NCBI GenBank assembly: GCA_030744095.1
Contig: JASLRF010000082.1
Coordinates: forward strand, 1-14,061
Source of the DNA: Pirellulaceae bacterium
Lineage (GTDB): Bacteria > Planctomycetota > Planctomycetia > Pirellulales > Pirellulaceae
Direction: 5' to 3'
DNA length: 14,061 nucleotides
The position numbers and the translations under genes were made by a program. The notes under the pieces are model-generated. The model saw nothing but the letters and a program-made list of their open reading frames with translations. It searched no databases and had not been told where the DNA came from. Within the stretch, counting starts at the first letter, position 1. Each line of letters starts with the position of its first letter. Shown here piece after piece: positions 1 through 8,518 of the stretch.

Positions 1-121
1 GGAAACCAGCAACCGAAACAAACGACCTGCCGCGTTCCCCCTAGGACCTAGGTTCGTGCTCTCCATATTTCACAACCAATAATCACCAGCTCTCCGGAAT
101 CCGCCCTGGGGTCAAAAACGG

Positions 122-3100
122 ATGGTTCAGCCAAGCCGACAAGCCGATCGGACTCAACGGGTCACGCGACCGTTGGCTGATTTCGTGCGCTGGCTACTTA
201 CGATCAGCCTGATCACCGGCGGCTTCGTCGTGGCTGGCATGGTTTGGGTCCAGTCGTGTTTGGACGAAGAGATTCGCGCCTACCTTGAGCGGAAGATACA
301 AGCGAACTATCCCAACTTGCTCGTCACCATCGAATCGGCCAAACGGATCGAAGGGCTTGGCATCACAATTCGCGATCTATCGATCTCCGAGGTCGATCAT
401 TCAGACCAGACCCAATTGCTGGCTTCCGTCGGCGAAATATTCGTCAAATGCGACGCGAACCTGGCCGAATTAGCGCGAGGCAAGCCGCACGTCCGACAGG
501 TGACATTCCGGCGACCGGTCATTTATTCGAGACGACGGCAGGACGGCAGCTGGAATTCTCAACAGCTGTTTCCGCTGCCAAAATTCGGCGACACGCCTCC
601 GCCCGCAGTGATTCAAGATGGATCATTCGAACTGATCGACACCTCTGGCACAGTGTCTCGGCGGCTGAGGCTGAGGAATGTCGAATTGACGCTTTCGCCG
701 GTGCGTTGCACTACGACAGGCAACCAGGGTCACCAGGGTCAACGAGTTGCAGTGACCAGCATGGCCACCCGTGCGGAGGGAAGCTTCAGCAGCGATCATT
801 GCAAACGTGCGATCATTGACGCTCAGTTCGATGTCAAATCATCCGCCTGGTCGATGCAGGGTTCTATTGAACAACTCCGTCTTTCTCCGTCGTTGATCGC
901 TGCACTGCCCAGTGAGTACGCCAGCAAACTCAAAGCGATCGATCCTGCCAGGGGGACGTCAAATCTAACCTTCAAAGCCGCCAAACTGCCAGGCACGGCA
1001 GGCAACCCACGTTTTCAGGCAAAGGGAGTGTTTGCGGGGCGGATCGAGGACCCACGCCTGCCGCGTCACCTAGAGAATGTGCAGGCTGACTTCTATTGCG
1101 ACGATCGGATGATGCGAATCGACAAGCTCGTCGCCACGTCTGGCCAAACCCAACTTGAAGCGACTTATCAGCTGGATGGATGGCTGCCGACCAGTCGACA
1201 GATCCTCTCCCTACACGCCAAGAAGTTCGTTTTCGACCGAAGCCTGAATGCCGCTTTGCCGGACCAATGGCGCGTGATCTGGGACAAGTTCCAGCCTGCG
1301 GGATTGGTGGACCTAGACCTTCTGCTGCATTTCAACGGCTCGAGGTGGGTGCCGGTCCTCAGCGCTGACTTCATCGACATGTCCTTTGCTTACGAGCAGT
1401 TTCCCTATCGATTGATGCACTGCCAGGGCAAAATGCACTTCGAAAATGAAGAGCTCGTATTGGACGGCTTGCAAGCGCGTGCGAGCGGGCGACGGGTTTC
1501 GATCAACGGTCGGATCATTCGGCCCGGTCCGGACTTCACTGGATGGGTCGAGATGTCCGCAGACGAACCTCTGGACATCGACGAACAGTTGATCGAGGCG
1601 ATGCAGGACAGAACACAGGACTTCATTAGATCATTACATCCGCATGGCGAAATCACGGCCTGGGGTAGGCTTGAACGGAACGACCCATCCCAACCGGCGA
1701 CCAAACGCTACGACATTGGGCTGCGAGGCTGTTCGATTAACTACGATGGCTTTCGCTATCCTATTCACAAAATCAACGGTAGTTTGAGTGTCGTCAACGA
1801 CGAAATCACGCTCAAAAACCTACAGGGATACAACGACAGTGGCTTCATCAGTTGCCAAGGCCAATGGAAACGCGACCAGCGCGGCGGCTCGGCATTGAAC
1901 CTGCATTTCAGCTGCGCGGACGTCCCGCTCGAAGATGAACTGCGTCATGCGTTGAAGCCCAGTGTCCAGAAAATGTGGGCGACCTTACGACCTCGCGGCA
2001 CGATCGACCGTTTGGAAATCGACGTGGAATACGCGACGGCCACTGGCCTCGCCGTCGCCGTGATGGCCCAGAAACGCAGGCGCGAGCAAAACGTAGCGGG
2101 GCGAAGTATCACTATCAGGCCCGACTGGTTCGCCTATCAGCTGGACGACCTGATAGGCACAATCTACTTCAAGGATGGAATCATCGCACTAAAGAACCTG
2201 CACGCCAGGCACGGCGTCACGGAAGTGCGATTGGGAGGCAGTGTTTCGACAAAACAAGGAAGATGGCGAGTCCAACTCGAAAATGTACATGTCAATCGAC
2301 TTCACACCACGCACGAGTTATGTGCCGCCTTGCCACCAGCTCTCGGCAACGCCCTGACCAAACTGAATCTAACCGGTCCAATCAGCATGAGTGGTCTGAT
2401 TCAGCTGGAAGGAAACACGGGAACATCCTCGCCTCAGCGCGCCGGCTGGAATCTCGAATTCGATGTCGAAGATGGCAATTTGGCCTGCGGATTGAATTTT
2501 GAACATCTGCGAGGTGGGCTGACGCTGTTGGGCAACAATCAGGACGGTAACGTCAGCAGCAGCGGTCAACTCGCCCTCGACTCACTCATTTTCAAAGGCG
2601 TGCAGCTCAGCCGAGTCCACGGGCCGTTGAGTATTGGTAGCGGGCGAATCGTCTTTGGCGAGCGAGCCGAAGTGCCGCAGGGAACACCACCTCGGCGGGT
2701 TTACGCGAACGTATTCGATGGCAAATTGGCGGCCAACGCCCAAGTCTGGTACGCAGATAACGGCCGCTTTGAACTCGATTTGAAAATGCAGGACGCGAAC
2801 CTGGCCACGATTTCCAAAGAAGCAACGACGCGTCAGCTAGATATCTCCGGACGGACATTTGCCGATCTGTATCTCGAAGGAAACGGTCACGGTATGCACG
2901 CCCTGCGTGGTCATGGAACGGTGGATCTGCGCGAGGCGGATATCTACGAATTCCCCATCCTCGTCGATATGCTGGCCTTCCTGTCACTGAAGCGTCCCAA
3001 TGGCGTTGCGTTCAACGACAGCAAGATGAACTTTCGTGTCGAGGCGGACCGGCTCTATTTTGATCGCATCGATTTCGCAGGCGATGCAATTAGCCTTTAC

Positions 3101-3412
3101 GGAAGAGGTGAAATCACCGACATCACCGACGAACGCAAGCTCAATCTGATCTTCGACACTTCCGTCGGCCGTGACGACAACCGGTTTCTGTCAGAGCTTG
3201 TCCGACCGCTCCTTAAGGAAGCTGGTAAGCGAATCTTGGTCATCTATGCTGGCGGAAGCCTTGACGAACCCGAAGTCCGCCGGCAGCCCTTCCCCGAACT
3301 CAATGACACATTCCAGCAGGTATTTCCCGGACAGCCCCCCGCTCGCGGTGCCGCGATGTCGCGACTGCCCAGATCGGGTGGAGTTCGTCGACCTTCCTCG
3401 CCGAGGCGATAG
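122..3412 (+). CDS. AsmA/TamB-like single-pass envelope protein (large, planctomycete type)
   Basis: The 1096-residue protein starts with a short basic stretch, then one hydrophobic segment at about residues 21-45 (FVRWLLTISLITGG onward). The rest is soluble, rich in alternating beta-strand patterns such as repeated short 'sxNG.i....' units. Residues about 918-1075 resemble the AsmA-like C-terminal region: a G.G.vdL..a.i...P.l..ml..lslk pattern, then FNDSKMNFRVEADRLYFDRI and GRGEI. This layout fits the AsmA/YhdP/TamB superfamily, whose members are anchored in the inner membrane, extend through the periplasm and are implicated in lipid transport to or homeostasis of the outer membrane. That role is inferred from the family. 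The last 40 residues are Pro/Arg-rich and probably disordered. The ATG has no strong Shine-Dalgarno, only CTGGGG about a dozen bases upstream, but the N-terminal anchor follows it directly. A small gene follows 16 bases downstream. Confidence 0.8.
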   Translation: MVQPSRQADRTQRVTRPLADFVRWLLTISLITGGFVVAGMVWVQSCLDEEIRAYLERKIQANYPNLLVTIESAKRIEGLGITIRDLSISEVDHSDQTQLLASVGEIFVKCDANLAELARGKPHVRQVTFRRPVIYSRRRQDGSWNSQQLFPLPKFGDTPPPAVIQDGSFELIDTSGTVSRRLRLRNVELTLSPVRCTTTGNQGHQGQRVAVTSMATRAEGSFSSDHCKRAIIDAQFDVKSSAWSMQGSIEQLRLSPSLIAALPSEYASKLKAIDPARGTSNLTFKAAKLPGTAGNPRFQAKGVFAGRIEDPRLPRHLENVQADFYCDDRMMRIDKLVATSGQTQLEATYQLDGWLPTSRQILSLHAKKFVFDRSLNAALPDQWRVIWDKFQPAGLVDLDLLLHFNGSRWVPVLSADFIDMSFAYEQFPYRLMHCQGKMHFENEELVLDGLQARASGRRVSINGRIIRPGPDFTGWVEMSADEPLDIDEQLIEAMQDRTQDFIRSLHPHGEITAWGRLERNDPSQPATKRYDIGLRGCSINYDGFRYPIHKINGSLSVVNDEITLKNLQGYNDSGFISCQGQWKRDQRGGSALNLHFSCADVPLEDELRHALKPSVQKMWATLRPRGTIDRLEIDVEYATATGLAVAVMAQKRRREQNVAGRSITIRPDWFAYQLDDLIGTIYFKDGIIALKNLHARHGVTEVRLGGSVSTKQGRWRVQLENVHVNRLHTTHELCAALPPALGNALTKLNLTGPISMSGLIQLEGNTGTSSPQRAGWNLEFDVEDGNLACGLNFEHLRGGLTLLGNNQDGNVSSSGQLALDSLIFKGVQLSRVHGPLSIGSGRIVFGERAEVPQGTPPRRVYANVFDGKLAANAQVWYADNGRFELDLKMQDANLATISKEATTRQLDISGRTFADLYLEGNGHGMHALRGHGTVDLREADIYEFPILVDMLAFLSLKRPNGVAFNDSKMNFRVEADRLYFDRIDFAGDAISLYGRGEITDITDERKLNLIFDTSVGRDDNRFLSELVRPLLKEAGKRILVIYAGGSLDEPEVRRQPFPELNDTFQQVFPGQPPARGAAMSRLPRSGGVRRPSSPRR

Positions 3413-3416
3413 ATAC

Positions 3417-3422
3417 GGAGGA
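3417..3422 (+). promoter_or_regulatory. Strong Shine-Dalgarno (GGAGGA) for the small downstream gene
   Basis: GGAGGA lies 6 bases before the ATG at 3429, in the 16-base gap after the AsmA-like gene. It is the clearest ribosome binding site in the window. It sets the start of the 111-residue gene at 3429 rather than at the in-frame ATG at 3171, which lies inside the AsmA-like gene. Confidence 0.75.
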
Positions 3423-3428
3423 ATTCAA

Positions 3429-3764
3429 ATGAGCATCGGACCAATGGGAATTACGGGGTCGCTCGCAGGAGGCCAACTACAGCAGGCCAAAGGGAGCGAT
3501 ACCGAACGGACACAACAGGAGACCGCCGCTCAGTCTCGTGAAACCAAAAATTCGGAAAAGGCCGAGCAAGCGGCTGGAATCGGTCGAACGACCGAGGACG
3601 CCGAGACCAGCGAACGCGACGCCGATGGCCGCCGGTTATGGGAGGACGGAGACGAACCGGGCGTTGAGGAAGCCGGCGACGGAACCCACGAGTCGGGCAA
3701 TCAGGCACCACAGGCGAAAGACCCCGATGGCAACTGCGGCATGAACCTGGACCTGAGCGGATGA
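3429..3764 (+). CDS. Small acidic hydrophilic protein of unknown function (planctomycete-type)
   Basis: The 111-residue protein begins MSIGPMGITGSLAGGQLQQA and ends NLDLSG. It has no hydrophobic segment long enough for a membrane helix and no signal peptide. After a Gly/Met-rich start, residues 20-72 are highly charged and probably helical (KGSDTERTQQETAAQSRETK, then EQAAGIGRTTEDAETSERDADGRRLW). Residues 73-105 are acidic, Gly-rich and probably disordered, and a short NLDLSG closes the chain. From memory, planctomycete genomes encode similar small proteins with an 'AKGSd.eR.qQ', an 'ERDADGRR.W' and a terminal 'LDL(S/T)G' block, but I know no function and could not search. The excellent Shine-Dalgarno and close spacing suggest co-transcription with the AsmA-like gene. 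Function is unknown. I am fairly sure it is a real gene. Confidence 0.75.
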   Translation: MSIGPMGITGSLAGGQLQQAKGSDTERTQQETAAQSRETKNSEKAEQAAGIGRTTEDAETSERDADGRRLWEDGDEPGVEEAGDGTHESGNQAPQAKDPDGNCGMNLDLSG

Positions 3765-3777
3765 GTCTAGCTTCGGG

Positions 3778-3802
3778 ACATGCGCGCTCGGTGCGCACAT
3801 GT
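3778..3802 (+). terminator. Inverted repeat, possible terminator after the AsmA-like/small-protein pair
   Basis: Bases 3778-3787 (ACATGCGCGC) pair with 3793-3802 (GCGCACATGT) around a 5-base loop, with one C/A mismatch. It begins 13 bases after the stop codon. Only a short T run (TTT) follows, so it is a weak fit to a classical Rho-independent terminator. It could instead be a transcript-stabilising hairpin or the first member of the hairpin array that follows. Confidence 0.4.
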
Positions 3803-3819
3803 TTCGCGAGCGACCGACA

Positions 3820-3888
3820 CCGACCGCAGGTTGGTCGGGGAGCGTACCAAATACAGGCACGTTCCCTATTTGGCTGCGGCACCGCCGC
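3820..3888. repeat. Cluster of three inverted repeats (REP-like, non-coding)
   Basis: Three potential hairpins follow each other closely. CCGACC at 3820-3825 pairs with GGTCGG at 3833-3838. GGGAGCGTACC at 3838-3848 pairs with GGCACGTTCCC at 3856-3866 across a 7-base loop, with one G-T wobble and one A/C mismatch. GCGGC at 3876-3880 pairs with GCCGC at 3884-3888. CCAAATA at 3847-3853 can instead pair perfectly with TATTTGG at 3867-3873, so alternative folds exist. Such clusters suggest a REP/BIME-like intergenic element or remnant, but copy number elsewhere in the genome is unknown. Confidence 0.45.
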
Positions 3889-4116
3889 GTTAGGCTCCTG
3901 ATGGTCGGAGACTTGTCGTATTTGAGTCAAGTTTTAGCGGCCAACGGGACTTTGACGAAATACAACTCCGTCCTGCCTGCCACAAATTGTCCGATGGTCC
4001 AAATCACGAAACTCGCTTAGTATAGTGGCCCGCTGCTAAGATGCCGTTGCCGGAGCCCCGAGACGGCACAGCCCAAAAAGGCGCGGATAGCAAAGACGCA
4101 ACTCGAGAGTCTCACC
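3889..4116. other. Rest of the gap before dapF: no gene seen
   Basis: I see no convincing coding region in this stretch. A reading frame at 3799-4020 crosses it but looks non-coding. A possible 6-base inverted repeat, TGCCGT at 4042-4047 with ACGGCA at 4063-4068, lies in the presumed dapF leader. TATAGT at 4021-4026 could be a -10 element, but the matching -35 region is poor (TCCAAA at 3998-4003, 17-base spacing), so I do not call a promoter with any strength. Confidence 0.4.
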
Positions 4117-4953
4117 ATGCAATTCACCAAGATGCACGGCGCCGGAAACGACTACCTGTACATTGATTGCTTCGATGGCAATCTGCCCGCCGATTCCAGC
4201 GAACTATCACGGCAGATGTCGCATCGTCGTTTCGGTGTTGGCGCGGACGGCCTGATCCTGATTCGCAAGTCAGACCATGCGGACGCGCGGATGCAGATGT
4301 TTAACGCAGACGGCTCGGAAGCGCAAATGTGCGGCAATGGAATCCGCTGTGTTGCCAAATACGTCTACGATCATGGGCTCTGCCGACAGTCGAATTTAAA
4401 AATCGAAACCGCATGTGGAGTCCTATCGTTGGACTTGGAGACGAACGGTGGCGTCGTGACGCGCGTTCGCGCCGACATGGGCGAACCAATCTTGCAAGCC
4501 GATCAGATTCCGACGACCTTGCCTGGCGACCCGGTCATAGACCGTGACCTGGACGTCGCCGGCGAGCACCTCGCCGTGACCTGCGTTTCCATGGGTAATC
4601 CGCATTGCATTGTTTTTGTCGAACAGGCGACGGACGCACTGGTCTTGGAAACGGGGCCACGCATCGAAACGCACGAGGCCTTTCCAGAGAAGGTCAACGT
4701 CGAGTTCATTGAGGTGATTTCTCCGCAAGAGGTCCGTCAGCGCACCTGGGAACGTGGCTCAGGAGAAACGTGGGCCTGCGGCACGGGAGCAAGCGCCGTC
4801 TGTGTTGCCGGCGTTTTGTCCGGTCGCACCGAACGGAAGATCCTGAATCACCTGCTCGGCGGCCGCTTGGAGCTGGAATGGGACGAATCGACCAACCACG
4901 TCTTCATGACCGGACCAGCCACCGAAGTCTTTACCGGCAACTGGCCAACTTAA
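4117..4953 (+). CDS. dapF: Diaminopimelate epimerase
   Basis: This 278-residue protein has the usual DapF length. The enzyme interconverts LL- and meso-diaminopimelate in the cytoplasm, feeding lysine and peptidoglycan synthesis without a cofactor, using two cysteines as acid and base. Both are visible: Cys72 in [17 protein letters not shown] and Cys221 in [17 protein letters not shown]. The N-terminal [12 protein letters not shown] block and the central [11 protein letters not shown] block are also family hallmarks, and the two halves give the expected pseudo-symmetric fold. The start at 4117 is set by the conserved [12 protein letters not shown] opening, although the upstream Shine-Dalgarno (GAGAG) is weak. 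The next gene follows after 39 bases. Its presence fits the view that planctomycetes retain the peptidoglycan precursor pathway. Confidence 0.96.
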   Translation: MQFTKMHGAGNDYLYIDCFDGNLPADSSELSRQMSHRRFGVGADGLILIRKSDHADARMQMFNADGSEAQMCGNGIRCVAKYVYDHGLCRQSNLKIETACGVLSLDLETNGGVVTRVRADMGEPILQADQIPTTLPGDPVIDRDLDVAGEHLAVTCVSMGNPHCIVFVEQATDALVLETGPRIETHEAFPEKVNVEFIEVISPQEVRQRTWERGSGETWACGTGASAVCVAGVLSGRTERKILNHLLGGRLELEWDESTNHVFMTGPATEVFTGNWPT

Positions 4954-4992
4954 TGGTTACCACACGAACATCACCTCGGCACGGATGCTGAC

Positions 4993-5730
4993 ATGAAAAT
5001 CAGAAGCCCATTCCTGATGAAATTCGGGGGCCTTGCCATGGCGACTATGGCGCGTAGCTGGATGAGCACACTGAATTATCGGCAGGCACTCTACGACCCG
5101 ACACTCGATCCGATTTCCGAGGACTTTCGCGGCCCCGCCATCTTCGTTGTATGGCACGAGTACTCTCTTTGCCCGTTTTACCTGCGAGGACATTGCAACA
5201 TCTCGATGCTGATGAGCAAGCACGCCGATGGCGAACTTCTCACTCAGGCGGCACGGCACATGGGATTCGGAGCCGTGCGTGGATCGACCGCCCGTGGAGG
5301 TTTTCAGGCCTTACGCAAGATATTCCGCTGCAGCAAATCAACCAATCTGGCAATCGCACCTGACGGGCCACGTGGACCACGCCGCAAGCTGGCCCTGGGC
5401 CCCGTCTATCTGTCGTCACGGCTGGGCCTTCCGATGATTCCTCTTGGCTTTGGCTATGATCGGCCCTGGCGGATCGAAAGAGCGTGGGACAAGTGTGCCA
5501 TTCCGCGACTCTACTCGCGGGCCCGTTTGGTGGTTGGCAGGGCGATCCAAGTCCCGCCGAAACTGGGTCGTGATGCTCTGGAAACTTGGCGATTGGAAAT
5601 TGAATCGTCGCTCGAATTCGTCACCACGCAGGCCGAACAATGGGCAGAATCAGGTGCCGACATCATCGAACAGATCCCCCTTCAACGGCAACCGAGGCCG
5701 CTGCCATACCGCATGAGAAGTGCGGCCTGA
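4993..5730 (+). CDS. DUF374 family lysophospholipid acyltransferase-like protein
   Basis: This 245-residue protein matches the DUF374 group of the LPLAT acyltransferase superfamily. Visible motifs in order are FVVWHEY at residues 51-57 (the probable catalytic His55), SMLMSKHADGE at 71-81, RGSTARGG at 96-103 and PDGPRGPRR at 123-131. This is the usual DUF374 spacing in place of the classical HX4D. Residues 1-22 are moderately hydrophobic and could associate with the membrane. Family members are thought to acylate lipid A-like or phospholipid acceptors at the inner membrane; the actual acceptor here cannot be read from sequence. It sits 39 bases after dapF and may share its transcript. The Shine-Dalgarno is poor, and in-frame ATGs at residues 9, 16 and 19 leave the exact start slightly uncertain. 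Confidence 0.85.
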   Translation: MKIRSPFLMKFGGLAMATMARSWMSTLNYRQALYDPTLDPISEDFRGPAIFVVWHEYSLCPFYLRGHCNISMLMSKHADGELLTQAARHMGFGAVRGSTARGGFQALRKIFRCSKSTNLAIAPDGPRGPRRKLALGPVYLSSRLGLPMIPLGFGYDRPWRIERAWDKCAIPRLYSRARLVVGRAIQVPPKLGRDALETWRLEIESSLEFVTTQAEQWAESGADIIEQIPLQRQPRPLPYRMRSAA

Positions 5731-5871
5731 ACCTGTTACGCGTTCTGCGGGCCAAACTGTCCAATAAACGCAGTGCTCGACGCCGCACGCTCGCCATTTG
5801 CTTTCCCAACGACAGCCCATAGAATCAATCCTATGGCATGAATGGGCATTGGTCAGGCTGGGAGATGCGGG

Positions 5872-7179
5872 ATGAAGCGCAGTTATTCACTTTGGCTGTT
5901 GATGTTGATCTGCGTGTCTGGTTCTTTGCAGTTCTCACGAGCGGATGACGTCGTCATCGAAAATCGCGATAAGCGAATGTTCTATTATTCGCTGCGCGAC
6001 AGTGCAGACGTGGCATGGAGCAAGACGCATGAAATTGCCCCGGGTGAAGAACAAACGCACGCGACTTCGAATCGCGTGCGGATCAGCTACCTCACCGACG
6101 TGGCACATTACGCTTGGCTTGAGGCGAGAAGAACCTATCGGATTGACAACGTGGCTCAAGGCCGCCTGAGGGCCGTGACGCAGGTTCGACGTCCGGCCCT
6201 GCCCGATGCAACAACCAACATCGATGACGAAGCGCCGGCGCCGCGCGACGATTCAGTATCGCCCGCACCGCCAGCCACCGCGACTGCTGCGAAGCCAGAT
6301 CGCGCCGCAACGGTATCGCAACCCAAGCCAACTCGTACTCCCTCCATTGAAGCTCCAACGCTTGACCCGGCTGGGAATGACGCCCGGACCGAAGAATCGT
6401 TCGAAGCCCTCTTCGACGTCACCAATCGTGTCGTGACCGTGCGAGCGATCGCGGACAACACGTACCGTGACGCATTTCCAGAGTGGCGTGAACGTATCAG
6501 ACGCATCGTTGCCAGCGCGTCGGAATACTACCGACGCGAATACTCGATCCGCCTGGTCCTCACAGAGACCTCCGCATGGAAATACGATGGAGTTGCCGTT
6601 GATTTGAAGTCTCGGTGGGCACGGCTGTTGGAGCAGTCTCCAAACGAAGTCGATCTAATCGTAGCGTTGGTTGGTTATGGAGACTACTCCAGCGTCAACG
6701 GCGAAGCGGCGTTTACCGGCCAGCTTGGACGGGCCGCCTTCTTTGGCCAACATCTTATGGTGGCCGATCGCAAGGACTATCACGAAAACCGCGCGAAGAC
6801 TATCTTGCTCCACGAACTGGGGCATATCTTTGGCGCATTTCACGTCGCTGACCAGAACCTCATGATGTATCCCGGTTACTTGCAGTTGCCTACAGACGAA
6901 ATCATCGCGGGCACCGTGCCGTTTGGCGACACGATCGACCAGATTTTTGCCATGACGAAAGAGTTTGATTTTCGCACCGGTGTGAACAGCCTTTCGCCAG
7001 TCACACAGCGAAGAATTCAATCGTTGTATCGCCTCCATGGCTTACCCCAAGAATCGCGTCAGACCGATCCGATCACGGACGGCTATAAGTACCTCGAGCG
7101 ACGCGCCCAAATCGTCGCGGAGCAAATGGCGGAACGTGCAGAGACATCACGTGGGGTGTTTGACGGCCTGCCGGAATAG
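5872..7179 (+). CDS. Secreted metzincin-type zinc metalloprotease (hypothetical)
   Basis: I chose ATG 5872 over the in-frame ATG at 5842 because it opens a clean signal peptide (MKRSYSLWLLMLICVSGSLQ, cleavage probably after SRA at residue 24) and has GGGAG about 10 bases upstream. The 435-residue product has three parts. Residues 25-108 form a small beta-rich domain. Residues 109-175 are a Pro/Ala/Thr-rich linker. Residues 176-435 form a protease domain. The latter holds HELGHIFGAFH at 314-324, an exact HExxHxxGxxH zinc motif with Glu315 as general base, and then NLMMYP with Met332 eight residues after the third His, the position of the matrixin Met-turn. The fold is therefore very likely metzincin. 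It should act outside the cytoplasm; the substrate is unknown. No propeptide cysteine switch is obvious. It may also be transcribed with xseA 45 bases downstream. Confidence 0.85.
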   Translation: MKRSYSLWLLMLICVSGSLQFSRADDVVIENRDKRMFYYSLRDSADVAWSKTHEIAPGEEQTHATSNRVRISYLTDVAHYAWLEARRTYRIDNVAQGRLRAVTQVRRPALPDATTNIDDEAPAPRDDSVSPAPPATATAAKPDRAATVSQPKPTRTPSIEAPTLDPAGNDARTEESFEALFDVTNRVVTVRAIADNTYRDAFPEWRERIRRIVASASEYYRREYSIRLVLTETSAWKYDGVAVDLKSRWARLLEQSPNEVDLIVALVGYGDYSSVNGEAAFTGQLGRAAFFGQHLMVADRKDYHENRAKTILLHELGHIFGAFHVADQNLMMYPGYLQLPTDEIIAGTVPFGDTIDQIFAMTKEFDFRTGVNSLSPVTQRRIQSLYRLHGLPQESRQTDPITDGYKYLERRAQIVAEQMAERAETSRGVFDGLPE

Positions 7180-7224
7180 TCACAATGGCCACTCCTACTT
7201 CCGCTCTGACTGCTTGGGATTGAC

Positions 7225-8460
7225 ATGGAAGTACCTCTCTCTGAAAAGCATGACCGGCCTGTATTGAGTGTGTCCGTGCTGACGGCGCGCATCAAAGCAG
7301 CCCTGGAGCTCGAATTCTCGTCGGTTTGGGTGGAAGGTGAACTTTCAGATGTTTCTCGTCCCCGGTCAGGTCACGTTTATCTCACACTGAAGGACGGCGA
7401 GTCGCAGATTCGTGGCGTCATCTGGCGGAGCACAGCCAGCCGATTGCCATTCGATCTGCAGGACGGTATGCAAGTCATCTGTTGTGGCAACGTCGACGTC
7501 TACGCACCTCGAGGAAGCTATCAGCTGATCATTCGGCAGATGGAACCGAAGGGGCTAGGTGCGTTGCAGATGGCGTTGCGACAACTGCAGCAGCGATTGG
7601 CTGCGGAAGGGTTGTTCGCATCCGAACGTAAACGCCCCCTGCCCCGTTTCCCTGCCAGGATTGGCTTCGTGACCAGCCCGACCGGGGCAGCGGTACGCGA
7701 CTTTGTGGAAGTTCTTCGCGGGCGATGGCAGGGTGCCCACGTCATCGTGATTCCGGTTCGAGTTCAGGGCGAAGGTGCGGCGACTGAGATTGCCCACGCC
7801 ATCGCCCAGGCGAATCAGATGCAGCCGCCCTTGGATGTGCTTGTGGTGGGTCGAGGCGGTGGCAGTCTCGAAGATCTGTGGTGCTTCAATGAAGAAGTCG
7901 TGGTTCGTGCCATTCACATGTCCGAGGTTCCAGTTATTTCGGCAGTCGGTCACGAAATCGATGTGACACTGTCAGACCTGGTGGCCGATGCACGCGCGCT
8001 AACACCGACCGACGCCGGTCAGCTGTTGGTGCCGTCTCGCGAGGAACTTGGCGCCGTGTTAGGCAATTTTCGCCACCGCCTGTCCAATGGCCTGCGCTCA
8101 CGCGCGATGACCGCACGCGCCCAATTTGAAGCCGTCGCTACCAGCCCAGTCATGCGAAAGCCATTTGATCGCGTCCATCTGTTGTCGCGATCGTTGGATG
8201 AACTTGAACAGCGAATCACACGTGCCGTTCGCAATCGGCAAACGCTGGCCGGCCGTCAGCTTGCGGCGATCGCCAACCAGCTCGATTCGCTCAGTCCAAT
8301 TGCCGTGCTAGGACGTGGCTACAGCCTGACCACCCGGGCATCCGACGGAGAGGTGATCCGCTCTGCGTCGACTGTCGAAGTGGGCGACGAAATCCACACA
8401 CGTTTTCGCACGGGGACCACGGTTAGCCGCGTCCAGCAGATCGAATCCGATTCAGACTAG
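7225..8460 (+). CDS. xseA: Exodeoxyribonuclease VII large subunit
   Basis: The 411-residue protein is the catalytic subunit of exonuclease VII, which degrades single-stranded DNA from both ends to oligonucleotides and takes part in repair. The N-terminal OB-fold is clear (LSVSVLTARIKAALE, VWVEGELSDVSRPRSGHVYLTLKD, then the IRGVIW strand). The catalytic region follows, with RFPARIGFVTSPTGAAVRDF and the signature GRGGGSLEDLWCFNEE, in which the GRGGGS core spans residues 209-214. The SAVGHEIDVTLSDLVADARALTPTDA block and the C-terminal VLGRGYSLT block are also typical. It is somewhat shorter than the E. coli protein (456 residues), mainly in the coiled-coil region. The Shine-Dalgarno is weak (TTGGGA), and the start fits the conserved OB-fold with a short leader. 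The partner subunit xseB follows after 58 bases. Confidence 0.96.
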   Translation: MEVPLSEKHDRPVLSVSVLTARIKAALELEFSSVWVEGELSDVSRPRSGHVYLTLKDGESQIRGVIWRSTASRLPFDLQDGMQVICCGNVDVYAPRGSYQLIIRQMEPKGLGALQMALRQLQQRLAAEGLFASERKRPLPRFPARIGFVTSPTGAAVRDFVEVLRGRWQGAHVIVIPVRVQGEGAATEIAHAIAQANQMQPPLDVLVVGRGGGSLEDLWCFNEEVVVRAIHMSEVPVISAVGHEIDVTLSDLVADARALTPTDAGQLLVPSREELGAVLGNFRHRLSNGLRSRAMTARAQFEAVATSPVMRKPFDRVHLLSRSLDELEQRITRAVRNRQTLAGRQLAAIANQLDSLSPIAVLGRGYSLTTRASDGEVIRSASTVEVGDEIHTRFRTGTTVSRVQQIESDSD

Positions 8461-8518
8461 AAAATGACTACCGACTGAGAGCACGCACCCCCCAACCCAG
8501 GAAGGCATAACTAGAGCG

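Noticed and set aside
40..52. CCTAGG repeated twice with one base between
   Set aside because: A CTAG-containing direct repeat is mildly unusual, but it is too short and too near the window edge to assign a role.
3799..4020. Open frame of 73 codons in the gap before dapF
   Set aside because: It begins inside a hairpin, covers the inverted-repeat cluster, has no Shine-Dalgarno and shows no protein-like pattern. Best read as chance.
3987..4026. TTGTCC and TATAGT as a dapF promoter
   Set aside because: The spacing between the two boxes is 28 bases, too long for a sigma-70 type promoter, and the nearer alternative -35 is a poor match.
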